Shown here in pieces: positions 28,634 through 36,700 of a stretch of 64,000 bases of DNA. Source of the stretch: Proteiniphilum propionicum. Its GTDB lineage: Bacteria; Bacteroidota; Bacteroidia; Bacteroidales; Dysgonomonadaceae. The stretch spans positions 434,001 to 498,000 of the forward strand of contig NZ_CP073586.1 in the NCBI RefSeq assembly GCF_022267555.1. The letters are read 5' to 3'. The position numbers and the translations under genes were made by a program. The stretch's first letter is position 1. The number at the start of each line of letters is the position of its first letter. The notes beneath the pieces were generated by a model. The model was not told the origin of the DNA, did no database searches, and worked only from the letters and a program-made list of their open reading frames with translations.

Positions 28634-29398
28634 ATGCTTGTCAAAACAGACCTGATTTGCGATATTGGCTGCGTAAGGCAGAAGAACGAAGACATAATAC
28701 TGCTGGATGGAGAGTTGTATCGTGATAAATCGGCACAGAGCAAGTACGAGCTCACCCCGGAAGTCCGCTTTGTAGCCATAGTTGCCGACGGCATGGGCGG
28801 ACACAAGGGAGGTGATGTTGCCTCCGAGATTGTCGCTCAGCAATTCAACGAGTTTGTTTACAACCTGCCCGGCAAATTGAGTCAAGAGGAAGTAATTTCG
28901 CGAATAAAAGATTGGACACAAGCAACACATCAGCTTCTTGTCCACTTAAGCAGTGTGAATAGGGAGTTGGAAGAGATGGGTTCTACTTTTTGCGGTATGC
29001 TGTTTTACGAAAAGATGATTTTCATTCTCAATATCGGCGACAGCAGGATTTATCGATTTCGCGACGGTATATTCAAGCAACTAAGCACCGATCACTCTTT
29101 GCGTCAGCTCACGGGCGATATGTCCATACCCAACAACATTATCTACAACTCGTTTGGCGGCAACGATGATGTTTATATTGATGTGAAAAACATCTCCGGA
29201 CAAGTTTTTGAAAACGATATTTTCCTGATATGCTCCGATGGACTGGCAGATATGGTTTCTGACACTGAAATAGAAAAGACTTTGATAGAGACTGTTTCGG
29301 CACAGAAATTAGTGGATAAAGCCAAACAAGCGGGCGGAAAAGACAATATAAGCGTAATAATAATGCAAATCTGCCAATCAACTAACTCCGGCCTATGA
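28634..29398 (+). CDS. PP2C-family Ser/Thr protein phosphatase
   Basis: A 254-residue cytoplasmic phosphatase that would reverse the kinase's phosphorylation. All metal-binding motifs of the PP2C/SpoIIE fold are present: RQKNEDI near the start, ADGMGGHKGG, GDSRIYRF, SDGLADMV and the terminal GGKDNISVI. No membrane segment or extra domain is seen. It begins 14 bp after the membrane-protein gene, and its stop codon overlaps the next gene's start (ATGA at 29395). Kinase plus PP2C plus FHA is the standard set for reversible threonine signalling in bacteria. Confidence 0.95.
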   Translation: MLVKTDLICDIGCVRQKNEDIILLDGELYRDKSAQSKYELTPEVRFVAIVADGMGGHKGGDVASEIVAQQFNEFVYNLPGKLSQEEVISRIKDWTQATHQLLVHLSSVNRELEEMGSTFCGMLFYEKMIFILNIGDSRIYRFRDGIFKQLSTDHSLRQLTGDMSIPNNIIYNSFGGNDDVYIDVKNISGQVFENDIFLICSDGLADMVSDTEIEKTLIETVSAQKLVDKAKQAGGKDNISVIIMQICQSTNSGL

Positions 29399-29991
29399 TT
29401 GAGATTTCTTACGAACTTAAAAACGCCCTAATTCCTTTGCTTAACTCAAAGCAGAGTTTTGAACTGTTCGATGCGAATAAAACGTGCTTGCACACCACGG
29501 TCTTGTCTTTCTTTAGGTATTATGATTTGATTTCGGCTCGCACCTTCTCAACCATTCCGCCGGTAACGATGGAATACCTCTGGAACCGAAACAACAACCA
29601 TATTATTAAGTTAGACGGCACATGCGACTGTATTTTTGACAACCTCGAAAAATTGGGGTTGAACCTGAACGACAACAACTTTTCCGATTACCTGACATTT
29701 GTTCTTGAAAACGTTCAAAGCGAGCAGGGAAAATTGCGATTGGTGCAAAGCATTGACGATGTAGAATATTCGCAAAACCCCACGAAAGAAGAAATCAAGT
29801 TTCTCGAGAGAAATATCAAACCGATAGAAGTCGAACTTAAAGATGAAACATGCAGGGTTCAATGTCATATCCTGTACGGAGATACGCTCTATCGTGCAGA
29901 AATAAATGTTTCTGACGACGGCACTTTTGAATTTGTATCCGAAGAGTGTCTAAGGGCCGGATTGCCCGTAAGGCAAATATTTTTAGAGTAG
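29395..29991 (+). CDS. Unrecognised 198-residue protein of the kinase operon
   Basis: I do not recognise this protein. It has no signal peptide or membrane segment and is acidic. The first half has helical character (YELKNALIPLLNSKQSFEL), the second half beta character (VELKDETCRVQCHILYGDTL). Its start overlaps the phosphatase stop by 4 bp, which implies translational coupling and therefore matched amounts with the phosphatase. It is followed 20 bp later by a SUKH-like gene. A role as adaptor or regulator of the phosphatase is possible but unproven. Confidence 0.75.
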   Translation: MIEISYELKNALIPLLNSKQSFELFDANKTCLHTTVLSFFRYYDLISARTFSTIPPVTMEYLWNRNNNHIIKLDGTCDCIFDNLEKLGLNLNDNNFSDYLTFVLENVQSEQGKLRLVQSIDDVEYSQNPTKEEIKFLERNIKPIEVELKDETCRVQCHILYGDTLYRAEINVSDDGTFEFVSEECLRAGLPVRQIFLE

Positions 29992-30011
29992 ACGCACTAG
30001 ACCATATAACC

Positions 30012-30431
30012 ATGATTATCAAAGATATAATACGTAATCTCGATGAATATGTCCTTGCAAATCCTCCGGCTACCGGCAAGGATATCGACAGATGCAACAA
30101 CCAGATGACAAAAATCAACGCTCCGCGGTTGCCTGTCGACTTTGTAGCGTTTCTTCAGATATGTAACGGCATGCAGTATAACGGCATGCAGATATTTGGC
30201 AGCAAACAAAACGAAATTATTCATTTTACCGCACAAAACCGTATCTATTACGAGCGTTTTGACGAGATAAATGATTTGATTTTCTTCGGGCAAATTGATG
30301 ACGACTTGTACACCTATAACGCACAAACACAAAAATATCAGGCACGCGACATTTGCAGTTTTGATATTTGGGACGAATATAACTCCTTCAGTGAGTTTTT
30401 CTCGAAAGAAATGATGAAATGGCTTGCTTAA
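30012..30431 (+). CDS. SUKH (SMI1/KNR4)-like protein
   Basis: A 139-residue cytoplasmic protein. RLPVDFVAFLQICNGMQYNG is the typical SUKH core (LP-x-D followed by L-x-x-x-NG), and the later FDIWDEYNSFSEFF fits the C-terminal helix of the YrhA/SMI1 type. SUKH proteins include many immunity proteins against polymorphic toxins, and also eukaryotic signalling adaptors. I chose ATG 30012 because the longer frame from 29946 overlaps the previous gene by 46 bp and adds a basic segment unlike the family. No toxin gene was found next to it, so an adaptor role within the operon is as likely as immunity. Confidence 0.78.
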   Translation: MIIKDIIRNLDEYVLANPPATGKDIDRCNNQMTKINAPRLPVDFVAFLQICNGMQYNGMQIFGSKQNEIIHFTAQNRIYYERFDEINDLIFFGQIDDDLYTYNAQTQKYQARDICSFDIWDEYNSFSEFFSKEMMKWLA

Positions 30432-30450
30432 AAACAATAAAAGAAACGTG

Positions 30451-30666
30451 ATGAACAAATCGCTTGAAGCACTTAAACAACTAGCCGGACAGGACGATAC
30501 CGAAGCCCAATACCAACTGGCCTTGCTCTTGCTTACCGATGCCGAAACCTACTGGGAAGGCATGGAATGGCTCAAACGAGCTGCCGATAATGGGCATGAA
30601 CTTGCCCGGCAAGCCTACGACGATGAATTCATAGATGACGATGGCAGGTTTGACGCTTGGGCTTAA
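30451..30666 (+). CDS. Sel1-repeat-like small protein
   Basis: A 71-residue protein made almost entirely of one to two Sel1-type repeats (DTEAQYQLALLLLTDAETYW, then GMEWLKRAADNGHELARQAY). Sel1 repeats are alpha-helical hairpins that mediate protein contacts. An acidic tail (EFIDDDGRFDAWA) ends it. It lies 19 bp after the SUKH-like gene and is the last gene of the operon. ATG 30451 was preferred to 30424 because the latter overlaps the upstream gene and adds only basic residues. Confidence 0.75.
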   Translation: MNKSLEALKQLAGQDDTEAQYQLALLLLTDAETYWEGMEWLKRAADNGHELARQAYDDEFIDDDGRFDAWA

Positions 30667-30718
30667 ACGTTGGTAGTATCCATAAAACGTGTAATTTTTA
30701 TCTCTTATTCATTATAAC

Positions 30719-30731
30719 AATACTTCGGTAA
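30719..30731 (+). repeat. 13-bp direct repeat flanking the kinase operon, right copy
   Basis: Identical to 17926-17938 (AATACTTCGGTAA), 53 bp after the stop codon of the Sel1-like gene. Confidence 0.4.
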
Positions 30732-30867
30732 ATATTCAATTAACTAATTAGTCAGCCCTTAAAAAGTATTCAATTATCTATAATGCAAAGGCTAAGTTCA
30801 ATTTAGAAGTGCAACTTTCCCGGTAAGTTTTATATAGGTTTTTTAATAAAACCATGAAAAAACACTG

Positions 30868-30904
30868 CGGGGGTTACCTAACGGGCGGAGGCGCGCGGCC
30901 CCCG
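30868..30904. repeat. GC-rich inverted repeat in an AT-rich gap
   Basis: CGGGGG at 30868-30873 is complementary to CCCCCG at 30899-30904, enclosing a 25-nt GC-rich segment (ACGGGCGGAGGCGCGCGG). The composition contrasts sharply with both flanks. It could be a structured RNA end or a dispersed GC-rich repeat unit. Confidence 0.55.
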
Positions 30905-30924
30905 AAGAGAGTCAAACAGCAACA

Positions 30925-30950
30925 TAAATAAAAAGGAGACCGAAGTCTCC
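30925..30950 (-). terminator. Minus-strand rho-independent terminator
   Basis: Read on the minus strand, a 6-bp GGAGAC/GTCTCC stem closed by a TTCG tetraloop is followed at once by TTTTTATTTATG. This is a good terminator for leftward transcription, yet no intact minus-strand gene lies to its right before 31301. Confidence 0.65.
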
Positions 30951-30986
30951 CTAAAATTAACTATTAGTGTGAGTTCGGGATAATAT

Positions 30987-31258
30987 TTACCTCCAAATGG
31001 TTAATTGACTTGACTTTTCTACTTCAAATTTGATTGGAAGTATTTGGGGAGCATCATAATCTGTTGAATTATATTTTTCAAAATTATATTTTCTGAAATA
31101 GCTGAAGATCAATAAAAATATTGTATCTTTGTACTCTAAACAATCAAGCTTATATTGATATCTTTCACAGCAATGCTTTGCATTACCCTCATCGGGTAAG
31201 TCTTTTCATCGTCTAAATCGACCTCAAAATCAGCTTTCTTGTTTGGATCAACCAGGTG
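30987..31258 (-). pseudogene. Possible frameshifted gene remnant
   Basis: Two overlapping minus-strand open frames look coding but have no sound start. One (31136-31258) includes DFEVDLDDEKTYPMRVMQSI. The other (30987-31205, 72 codons) includes FRKYNFEKYNSTDYDAPQIL and ends KSSQLTIWR. The two could be one decayed gene joined by a frameshift near 31140-31205. It points toward the minus-strand terminator at 30925-30950. The same bases form hairpins on the + strand, so a chance open frame is a real alternative. Confidence 0.3.
31124..31131 (+). promoter_or_regulatory. Bacteroidota -7 element before the nitronate-monooxygenase-like gene
   Basis: TATCTTTG matches TAnnTTTG. A transcript from here would have a ~160-nt leader containing AATGC/GCATT and TTACCC/GGGTAA hairpins (31172-31199). 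No -33 box is clear. Confidence 0.4.
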
Positions 31259-31300
31259 TTAGTGTGCAATACACCTACATCTTTACACCCATTTACAGAG

Positions 31301-32392
31301 ATGTTCAAATCATTTTTTATTGGAGAAAAAGAAATTAAATTGCCCATTATTCAGGGCGGCATGGGTGTTGGCATATCCCTTTCAGGCCTAGCTTCGGCAG
31401 TAGCCAACGAAGGAGGAATTGGAGTGATTTCAAGTGCAGGCTTAGGATTGCTATACCGGCGAAAACCGGGTGATTATCTGAAAGACTGCATTTGGGGACT
31501 AAAAGAAGAATTGCGCAAATCTCGCGAAAAGTCCAAAGGAACAATCGGTGTGAATATCATGGTTGCTTTGTCAAATTTCGCCGATATGGTGCGTACCACA
31601 ATTGCTGAAAAGGCCGATATAATTTTTGCGGGTGCAGGATTGCCCTTGGATTTACCATCCTACCTATCCACTTCAAGCGAAACAAAGCTCGTTCCCATCG
31701 TATCATCAGCACGTGCCGCAAAAGTGATTTGCGAAAAGTGGCAAACCAATTACAATTATCTCCCGGATGCCATTGTGGTAGAAGGACCCAAGGCAGGAGG
31801 CCACCTCGGTTTTAAGAGAGAAAATCTGGAGGATGCGAATTATTCCTTGGAAAGACTAGTTCCGGAAGTGCTGGCAATTGCCACAAGTTACAAAGACAAG
31901 AAAACAATTCCCGTAATTGCTGCCGGCGGAATTTCTACTGGGGAGGATATCCTTCGTTTTATTCAGCTTGGCGCATCAGGCGTACAGATAGGAAGTCTCT
32001 TCGTGCCAACCGATGAATGTGACGCTTCAGATGCATTTAAGCAAATTTATGTCAATTCCTCACAATCGGATCTGATGATTATTCAAAGTCCGGTGGGTAT
32101 GCCGGGGCGCGCTTTTCAGGGAGATTTTTTAGATAGCGTCAATGCTGGCAACGAAATACCCAAATCGTGCCCTTACCACTGTATCAAGACCTGCGATTAT
32201 TCAAAAAGCCCATATTGCATAATCAAAGCGTTGTATAATGCTTCAAAAGGCAGGATGAACCGGGGATACGCATTTGCCGGAGCAAACGCCTATCTGACAG
32301 AAAAAATATCCAGTGTAAGAGAAGTAATATCTAACCTGAAAAAAGAATTTATTGATGCTGAATTTCTGTTGGGTAAAGATTTAGCGCATTAA
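31301..32392 (+). CDS. Nitronate monooxygenase / FabK-like flavoenzyme
   Basis: A 363-residue FMN-dependent TIM-barrel enzyme of the 2-nitropropane dioxygenase family. Visible motifs are PIIQGGMGVGISLSGLASA at the start, GVNIMVAL, the VEGPKAGGHLGF phosphate-loop region and PVIAAGGISTGEDI with GVQIGSLF. Near residues 287-305 there is a Cys-rich stretch (CPYHCIKTCDYSKSPYC), seen in a subset of this family in anaerobes and possibly a metal or iron-sulfur site. Substrate cannot be assigned: the family includes nitronate oxidation and enoyl-ACP reduction. The ATG at 31301 matches the family's start; the upstream GTG at 31256 would add 15 residues without homology. Confidence 0.85.
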   Translation: MFKSFFIGEKEIKLPIIQGGMGVGISLSGLASAVANEGGIGVISSAGLGLLYRRKPGDYLKDCIWGLKEELRKSREKSKGTIGVNIMVALSNFADMVRTTIAEKADIIFAGAGLPLDLPSYLSTSSETKLVPIVSSARAAKVICEKWQTNYNYLPDAIVVEGPKAGGHLGFKRENLEDANYSLERLVPEVLAIATSYKDKKTIPVIAAGGISTGEDILRFIQLGASGVQIGSLFVPTDECDASDAFKQIYVNSSQSDLMIIQSPVGMPGRAFQGDFLDSVNAGNEIPKSCPYHCIKTCDYSKSPYCIIKALYNASKGRMNRGYAFAGANAYLTEKISSVREVISNLKKEFIDAEFLLGKDLAH

Positions 32393-32509
32393 ATGTTTTA
32401 AAAACAAATAAGACATCGATTAACGAACGGTCGTGCTGTTAGTACAAACCGGTTTCGAATAATCGCAAATTAAATAAATGATTGAAAAAAAAATTGAAAA
32501 AAAGAGAAA

Positions 32510-32791
32510 ATGAACATTTATGTATCAAATTTAAGCTACGACACAACAACTGAAAGCTTACAGGAATTATTTGCAGAATACGGTGAAATATCTTCTGTCA
32601 ACATAATAAGAGACAGGATCAGTGGTCAGTCCAGGGGTTTCGGATTTGTAGAAATGCCAAATGACGACAACGCTCAAAAAGCCATTGATGAGCTGAATAA
32701 TAGCGATTTTGAAGGAAAAACAATCACCGTAAACAAAGCCCGTCCAAGACCGGAAAGAAACGACGGTGGTTACAACAGAAGACGGTATTAA
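32510..32791 (+). CDS. RRM-domain RNA-binding protein
   Basis: A 93-residue protein consisting of one RNA-recognition motif. RNP2 is MNIYVSNLSY and RNP1 is SRGFGFVEMP, with the usual aromatic residues for stacking on RNA. A short Arg/Gly/Asn tail follows (RPRPERNDGGYNRRRY), typical of small cold-responsive RNA-binding proteins in Bacteroidota and cyanobacteria. It probably binds single-stranded RNA in the cytoplasm and acts as an RNA chaperone. It is a single-gene unit with its own terminator. Confidence 0.93.
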   Translation: MNIYVSNLSYDTTTESLQELFAEYGEISSVNIIRDRISGQSRGFGFVEMPNDDNAQKAIDELNNSDFEGKTITVNKARPRPERNDGGYNRRRY

Positions 32792-32812
32792 TCGTCGACT
32801 CATTGAATTACT

Positions 32813-32847
32813 TCCCGGCTGCAATTGATGTAGCCGGGATTTTTTTA
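32813..32847 (+). terminator. Terminator after the RRM gene
   Basis: An 8-bp stem (TCCCGGCT at 32813-32820, AGCCGGGA at 32832-32839) is followed by seven Ts. It lies between two convergent genes. Confidence 0.85.
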
Positions 32848-32866
32848 TCTACTGCCCGGCACTATT

Positions 32867-33298
32867 TTAACCTTTGGCTTTGGCTGCCGTTTCATTTCTG
32901 AGCAGTTCTTCCAGCAAGGCAACCTTCTCTTGTTCAGCTTTAAGCATCCGCTCGTAAAGCTCCACTTTTTCATCGTACAACTGCACGATCCTTTCGATCG
33001 GATTATTGATCGTATAACTGTTATATGCCGAGGAATTATCTGAAAAATTGTTCGACACAATATGAACAGCTCCCTCGTCGGTAAAATTCCTTATGGCATC
33101 TTCCGGGATATTCAATGCGTTGGCCACTTTTGCCAGCGTTTCGTTATCCAACTCTTCTTTGTTCTCAATTTTGGATATGGATTGCTGAGAGAGCTGAAGC
33201 CTCTCGGCCAAATCCTCCTGTTTAACGCCCAGAATTTCGCGAAGACGCTTCACGTTATATCCCAAATGTGTCCGATTAGCCCTGTAAGTTGTTTCCAT
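32867..33298 (-). CDS. XRE-family transcriptional regulator with C-terminal coiled coil
   Basis: A 143-residue DNA-binding protein. The helix-turn-helix covers about residues 13-66 (NVKRLREILGVKQEDLAERL and SQQSISKIENKEELD). A middle segment rich in Asn/Ser (NNFSDNSSAYNSYTINN) leads to a coiled coil (VQLYDEKVELYERMLKAEQE) that probably dimerises it. The longer frame starting at 33406 was rejected: a promoter-like TAnnTTTG on the minus strand (33347-33354) lies inside it, which places the transcript start below 33346. The target is unknown. Confidence 0.9.
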   Translation of the reverse strand: METTYRANRTHLGYNVKRLREILGVKQEDLAERLQLSQQSISKIENKEELDNETLAKVANALNIPEDAIRNFTDEGAVHIVSNNFSDNSSAYNSYTINNPIERIVQLYDEKVELYERMLKAEQEKVALLEELLRNETAAKAKG

Positions 33299-33346
33299 AT
33301 TGTTTGTATTACGCTGAAAGATGAAACATAATAACACCTCAATAAG

Positions 33347-33354
33347 CAAAAATA
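33347..33354 (-). promoter_or_regulatory. -7 element of the XRE regulator gene
   Basis: On the minus strand this reads TATTTTTG, matching TAnnTTTG. It gives a leader of about 40 nt to the ATG at 33298 and helps fix that start. Confidence 0.5.
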
Positions 33355-33485
33355 CAAAAAAAAGGAACAAGTTGTATTTTACTCCCCGATATTTGAAGTT
33401 AAACAACCGCGATTGTTAAAATACAAGCACTTAATCCCATATGTTTGTGGTTCAAACAAAATCAAATTTTAACTATTTAATATTA

Positions 33486-33498
33486 AATGATAATCATT
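33486..33498. promoter_or_regulatory. Fur-box-like palindrome
   Basis: AATGATAATCATT is a perfect 6-1-6 palindrome and is identical to the central 13 bases of the classical 19-bp Fur box; the outer three bases on each side mostly differ. It lies 236 bp upstream of the SusC start and 187 bp upstream of the regulator start, so it could put either gene under iron control. Confidence 0.5.
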
Positions 33499-33734
33499 GC
33501 AAAAGGCGCATCATTCTTAAAAACTCCGTTTTAATCTGTTGTTTTTTTAATCAAAGAGATAGCTAACAAGTTTATTTGCTAGCATATTAAACATCTAAGT
33601 TTCTATTTGGAAATAGTTTATATGAATGTTAAGTAACAATTTATTTATTTTTTTGTCATCACTTCGTAACAATAAAAACCGTTCTTTGCCGGAAATTTTA
33701 GAAGTGATTCCAAAGTTCTATTAACAAAAAAATT

Positions 33735-36700
33735 ATGAACAAATTATTAAGATTTAAATTATTTGTATTGTCCTTGTGTTTTGCTTTAGCAATAAATGCA
33801 CAAGACGCGACGCTTTCAGGCGTTGTAAGGGATGTGAGCAACAATCCGCTGATCGGTGTCAACGTCGTTCAAAAAGGAACTACTAAAGGAACCATCACCA
33901 ATCATGACGGAGAATTCTCTTTTCAGGCTACGCCTCATTCAACCATAGTATTTACCTATATCGGATTTGCCAAACAGGAAATTGCCTGGGACGGGAACAG
34001 TCGATTGAATGTTACACTCCATGAAGATTCCGAACTATTGGAAGAAGTAGTGGTGGTTGGGTATGGAACCGCTCAAAAAGTAAACTTGACCGGAGCTGTT
34101 GAACAAGTAACCAGTAAAGTATTTGAGAACCGACCCATAACCAATATTACACAAGGCCTTGTAGGTGTTATTCCTAATTTAAACATCAGCTTGACAGATG
34201 GAAAACCCACTCAGTCTCCTTCTTATAATGTGAGGGGCACCACCTCTATCGGTCAGGGAGGAAATGCATTGGTGTTGATTGATGGCGTAGAGGGAGACCC
34301 TCGTATGCTGAATCCAAACGACATTGAAAGCGTCTCTGTTTTAAAAGATGCAGCCTCTGCTTCCATTTATGGTGCGAGAGCCGCATTTGGAGTTGTGTTG
34401 ATTACAACTAAAACTGCGTCAAAAGGAAGAACATCATTGAATTACACCGGAAATTTGTCTTCCAAACGTCCTACAACTGTCCCCGACAATATCGTGGATT
34501 CATACCCGTGGGCAAAATCTTTTAGTGATGCATGGTCCAATTGGAATGATGACGGAAGAACACCCACCGCCGTCAATAAGACGCTCTCTTTCTCTCCAGA
34601 ATACTTGGCCGAGATAAAAAGGAGATGGGAAGACCCCTCCTTACCGCGCATAGAGATAAATCCAACCACCGGAGCTTATGAATATTATTACAGCACCGAT
34701 TGGTATAAGGAACTGTATAAGGATAGTTTTTTTGCACAGGATCACAATGTATCCGTTTCAGGAGGAAATGAACTGGCTTCTTTTTATGTAAGTGGGAGGT
34801 ATAACAGTGAGGATGGACTCTATAAATACAACACGGATACCTATTCTATGTACAATCTTCGTGCCAGAGGCAACATCCAAATATTCGACTGGTTACTGGT
34901 CGATAATAATACAGAGTATTCAACAATGAAATACCATCAACCGATAAATGTGGGTGAAGGGAGCAACATCTGGCGCAATATGGCTGATGAAGGCCATCCT
35001 TTAGCCCCGCTCACAAATCCCGATGGAACCTTGACGTTTCCGGCTGCATATACCATTGGAGACAGGTATTTAGGGAAAAGTGGAGCCGACTTACATCAAA
35101 AAATTATTAAAAACAAAACCGCATTAAAAGCAGACTTTTTTGACAAAAGTTTAACATTGCAGGCCGATTTTACTTTTCAAAATACGGAATACGGTCATCG
35201 GCAAATACGGGTACAAGTGCCTTATAGCCGTTACGAAGGGCAGATCGGTTATACCGGCACAAACACGAATGACTTACAAGAACGTCGCTCTACAACAGAA
35301 TATCTGGCAACAAATGTGTATGCCAATTATTTGAAGTCATTCAACAAAAAACATAATTTCGAATTCCTGGCAGGATTCAACTACGAACAATCTACTTATA
35401 ATAATGTAACAATGACAAGAAACGGTATTGTTTACGAAGACGCAAAAGATATTAATCTTGCTTTGGGAAATAACATCAACACATCAGGCGGATATAGCAG
35501 GTGGCGGATTGCAGGAAATTTCTTCCGTGTAAACTACAATTACCTGCAAAGGTACCTGATTGAGATAAACGGGCGTTATGACGGTTCATCAAGATTTCCA
35601 AGCAACCAACAGTGGGCATTCTTTCCTTCATTTTCCGCAGGTTGGCGATTATCTGAAGAGGCCTTCTGGCAGGTTAATCCCGATGTTATTTCAAACATCA
35701 AGTTTAGAGTGTCATACGGATCTTTGGGTAATGGATCCATTAATCCATATACGTTTACAGAGAACTTCAGCATCAGCCAATCCTCCCGGATACTGGGAGA
35801 CACACGTCCTCAGCGCACATCACAGCCGGGAGTCATTCCCAATACACTTACCTGGGAGACCGCCACTACCGGCAACATCGGACTAGATATCAACGCTCTG
35901 AACAATCGAATTTCCTTTACCGGTGATGTATACAGGAGATGGACAGAAGATATGTATACTGTGGGTCCAAGCGTACCGGCTGTTTTCGGAACCGGAGTTC
36001 CAAAAGGAAATTATGCCTCCCTAAAGACAACAGGCTGGGAGTTAAGCTTGAACTGGATGGATGGGATTACTTTAGCCGGCAAGCCTTTCAATTATAATGT
36101 AAAGGCAAGCCTTGCCGATTCCAAAGCGATCATAACCGATTATTACAATCCCGACAAGCTCCTTACCGACTATTATGTGGGCCAGACAATAGGTGAGATC
36201 TGGGGATATAGGGTTGAAGGATTATTTACCTCCTATGAAGAAATAAAAAGTTCTCCCTCTCAATCCAATATTCCTGCTCACAATACGCGTGTAAATCATC
36301 CGGGTGATTTAAAATTCAAAAATCTGGATGGCGATGATGAAATTTATCACGGGCTAAACCGTGTAGGAGACTCAGGCGACAAGACGATAATCGGCAACAA
36401 ATCACCGCGCTATGTATTTGGATTGACGTTAGGGGCTGACTGGAATAATTTTTTCTTCACAACTTTTTTTCACGGTGTTGGAAAACAACAGTGGTATCCC
36501 TCCACAGAATCGAGATTCTGGGGACAATATAACAGGCCGTACAACCCATATCCTCGTTGGCAGGAAACCAAACAGTTCCGGCCCGAATTACAAAACTTTG
36601 ACGCCTATCTCCCATTCTTATCCGGCTATACAGCATCAAGTGGAAGCCGTCAACTGGGAATGCCTAACGACCGATATTTGCAGAACGTAGCTTATATACG

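Larger units (their letters stand above)
30667..31300. other. 634-bp intergenic region with hairpins and possible gene remnant
   Basis: No intact gene lies here. The region holds the right 13-bp repeat (30719-30731), a weak AT-rich hairpin (GGTTTT/AAAACC, 30837-30853) that may end the kinase operon, a GC-rich inverted repeat (30868-30904), a minus-strand terminator (30925-30950), two coding-like minus-strand frames (30987-31258), a promoter-like TATCTTTG (31124-31131), and two small adjoining + strand hairpins (31172-31184 and 31183-31199) ahead of the next gene. Confidence 0.65.
33299..33734. other. 436-bp divergent intergenic region
   Basis: This AT-rich gap separates the leftward regulator gene from the rightward SusC gene. 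It holds the regulator's -7 element (minus strand, 33347-33354), a perfect palindrome at 33486-33498 resembling a Fur box, and presumably the SusC promoter, for which I see no convincing pair of boxes. No open frame of note is present. Confidence 0.7.

Noticed and set aside
18376-30666. Type VI secretion regulation locus
   Set aside because: Kinase, PP2C and FHA genes occur in such loci, but no sheath, tube, baseplate, ClpV or VgrG gene is present here.
33299-33406. 36-residue hydrophobic N-terminal extension of the XRE regulator
   Set aside because: The -7 promoter element of the gene lies inside this extension, and the helix-turn-helix family starts near METTYR.
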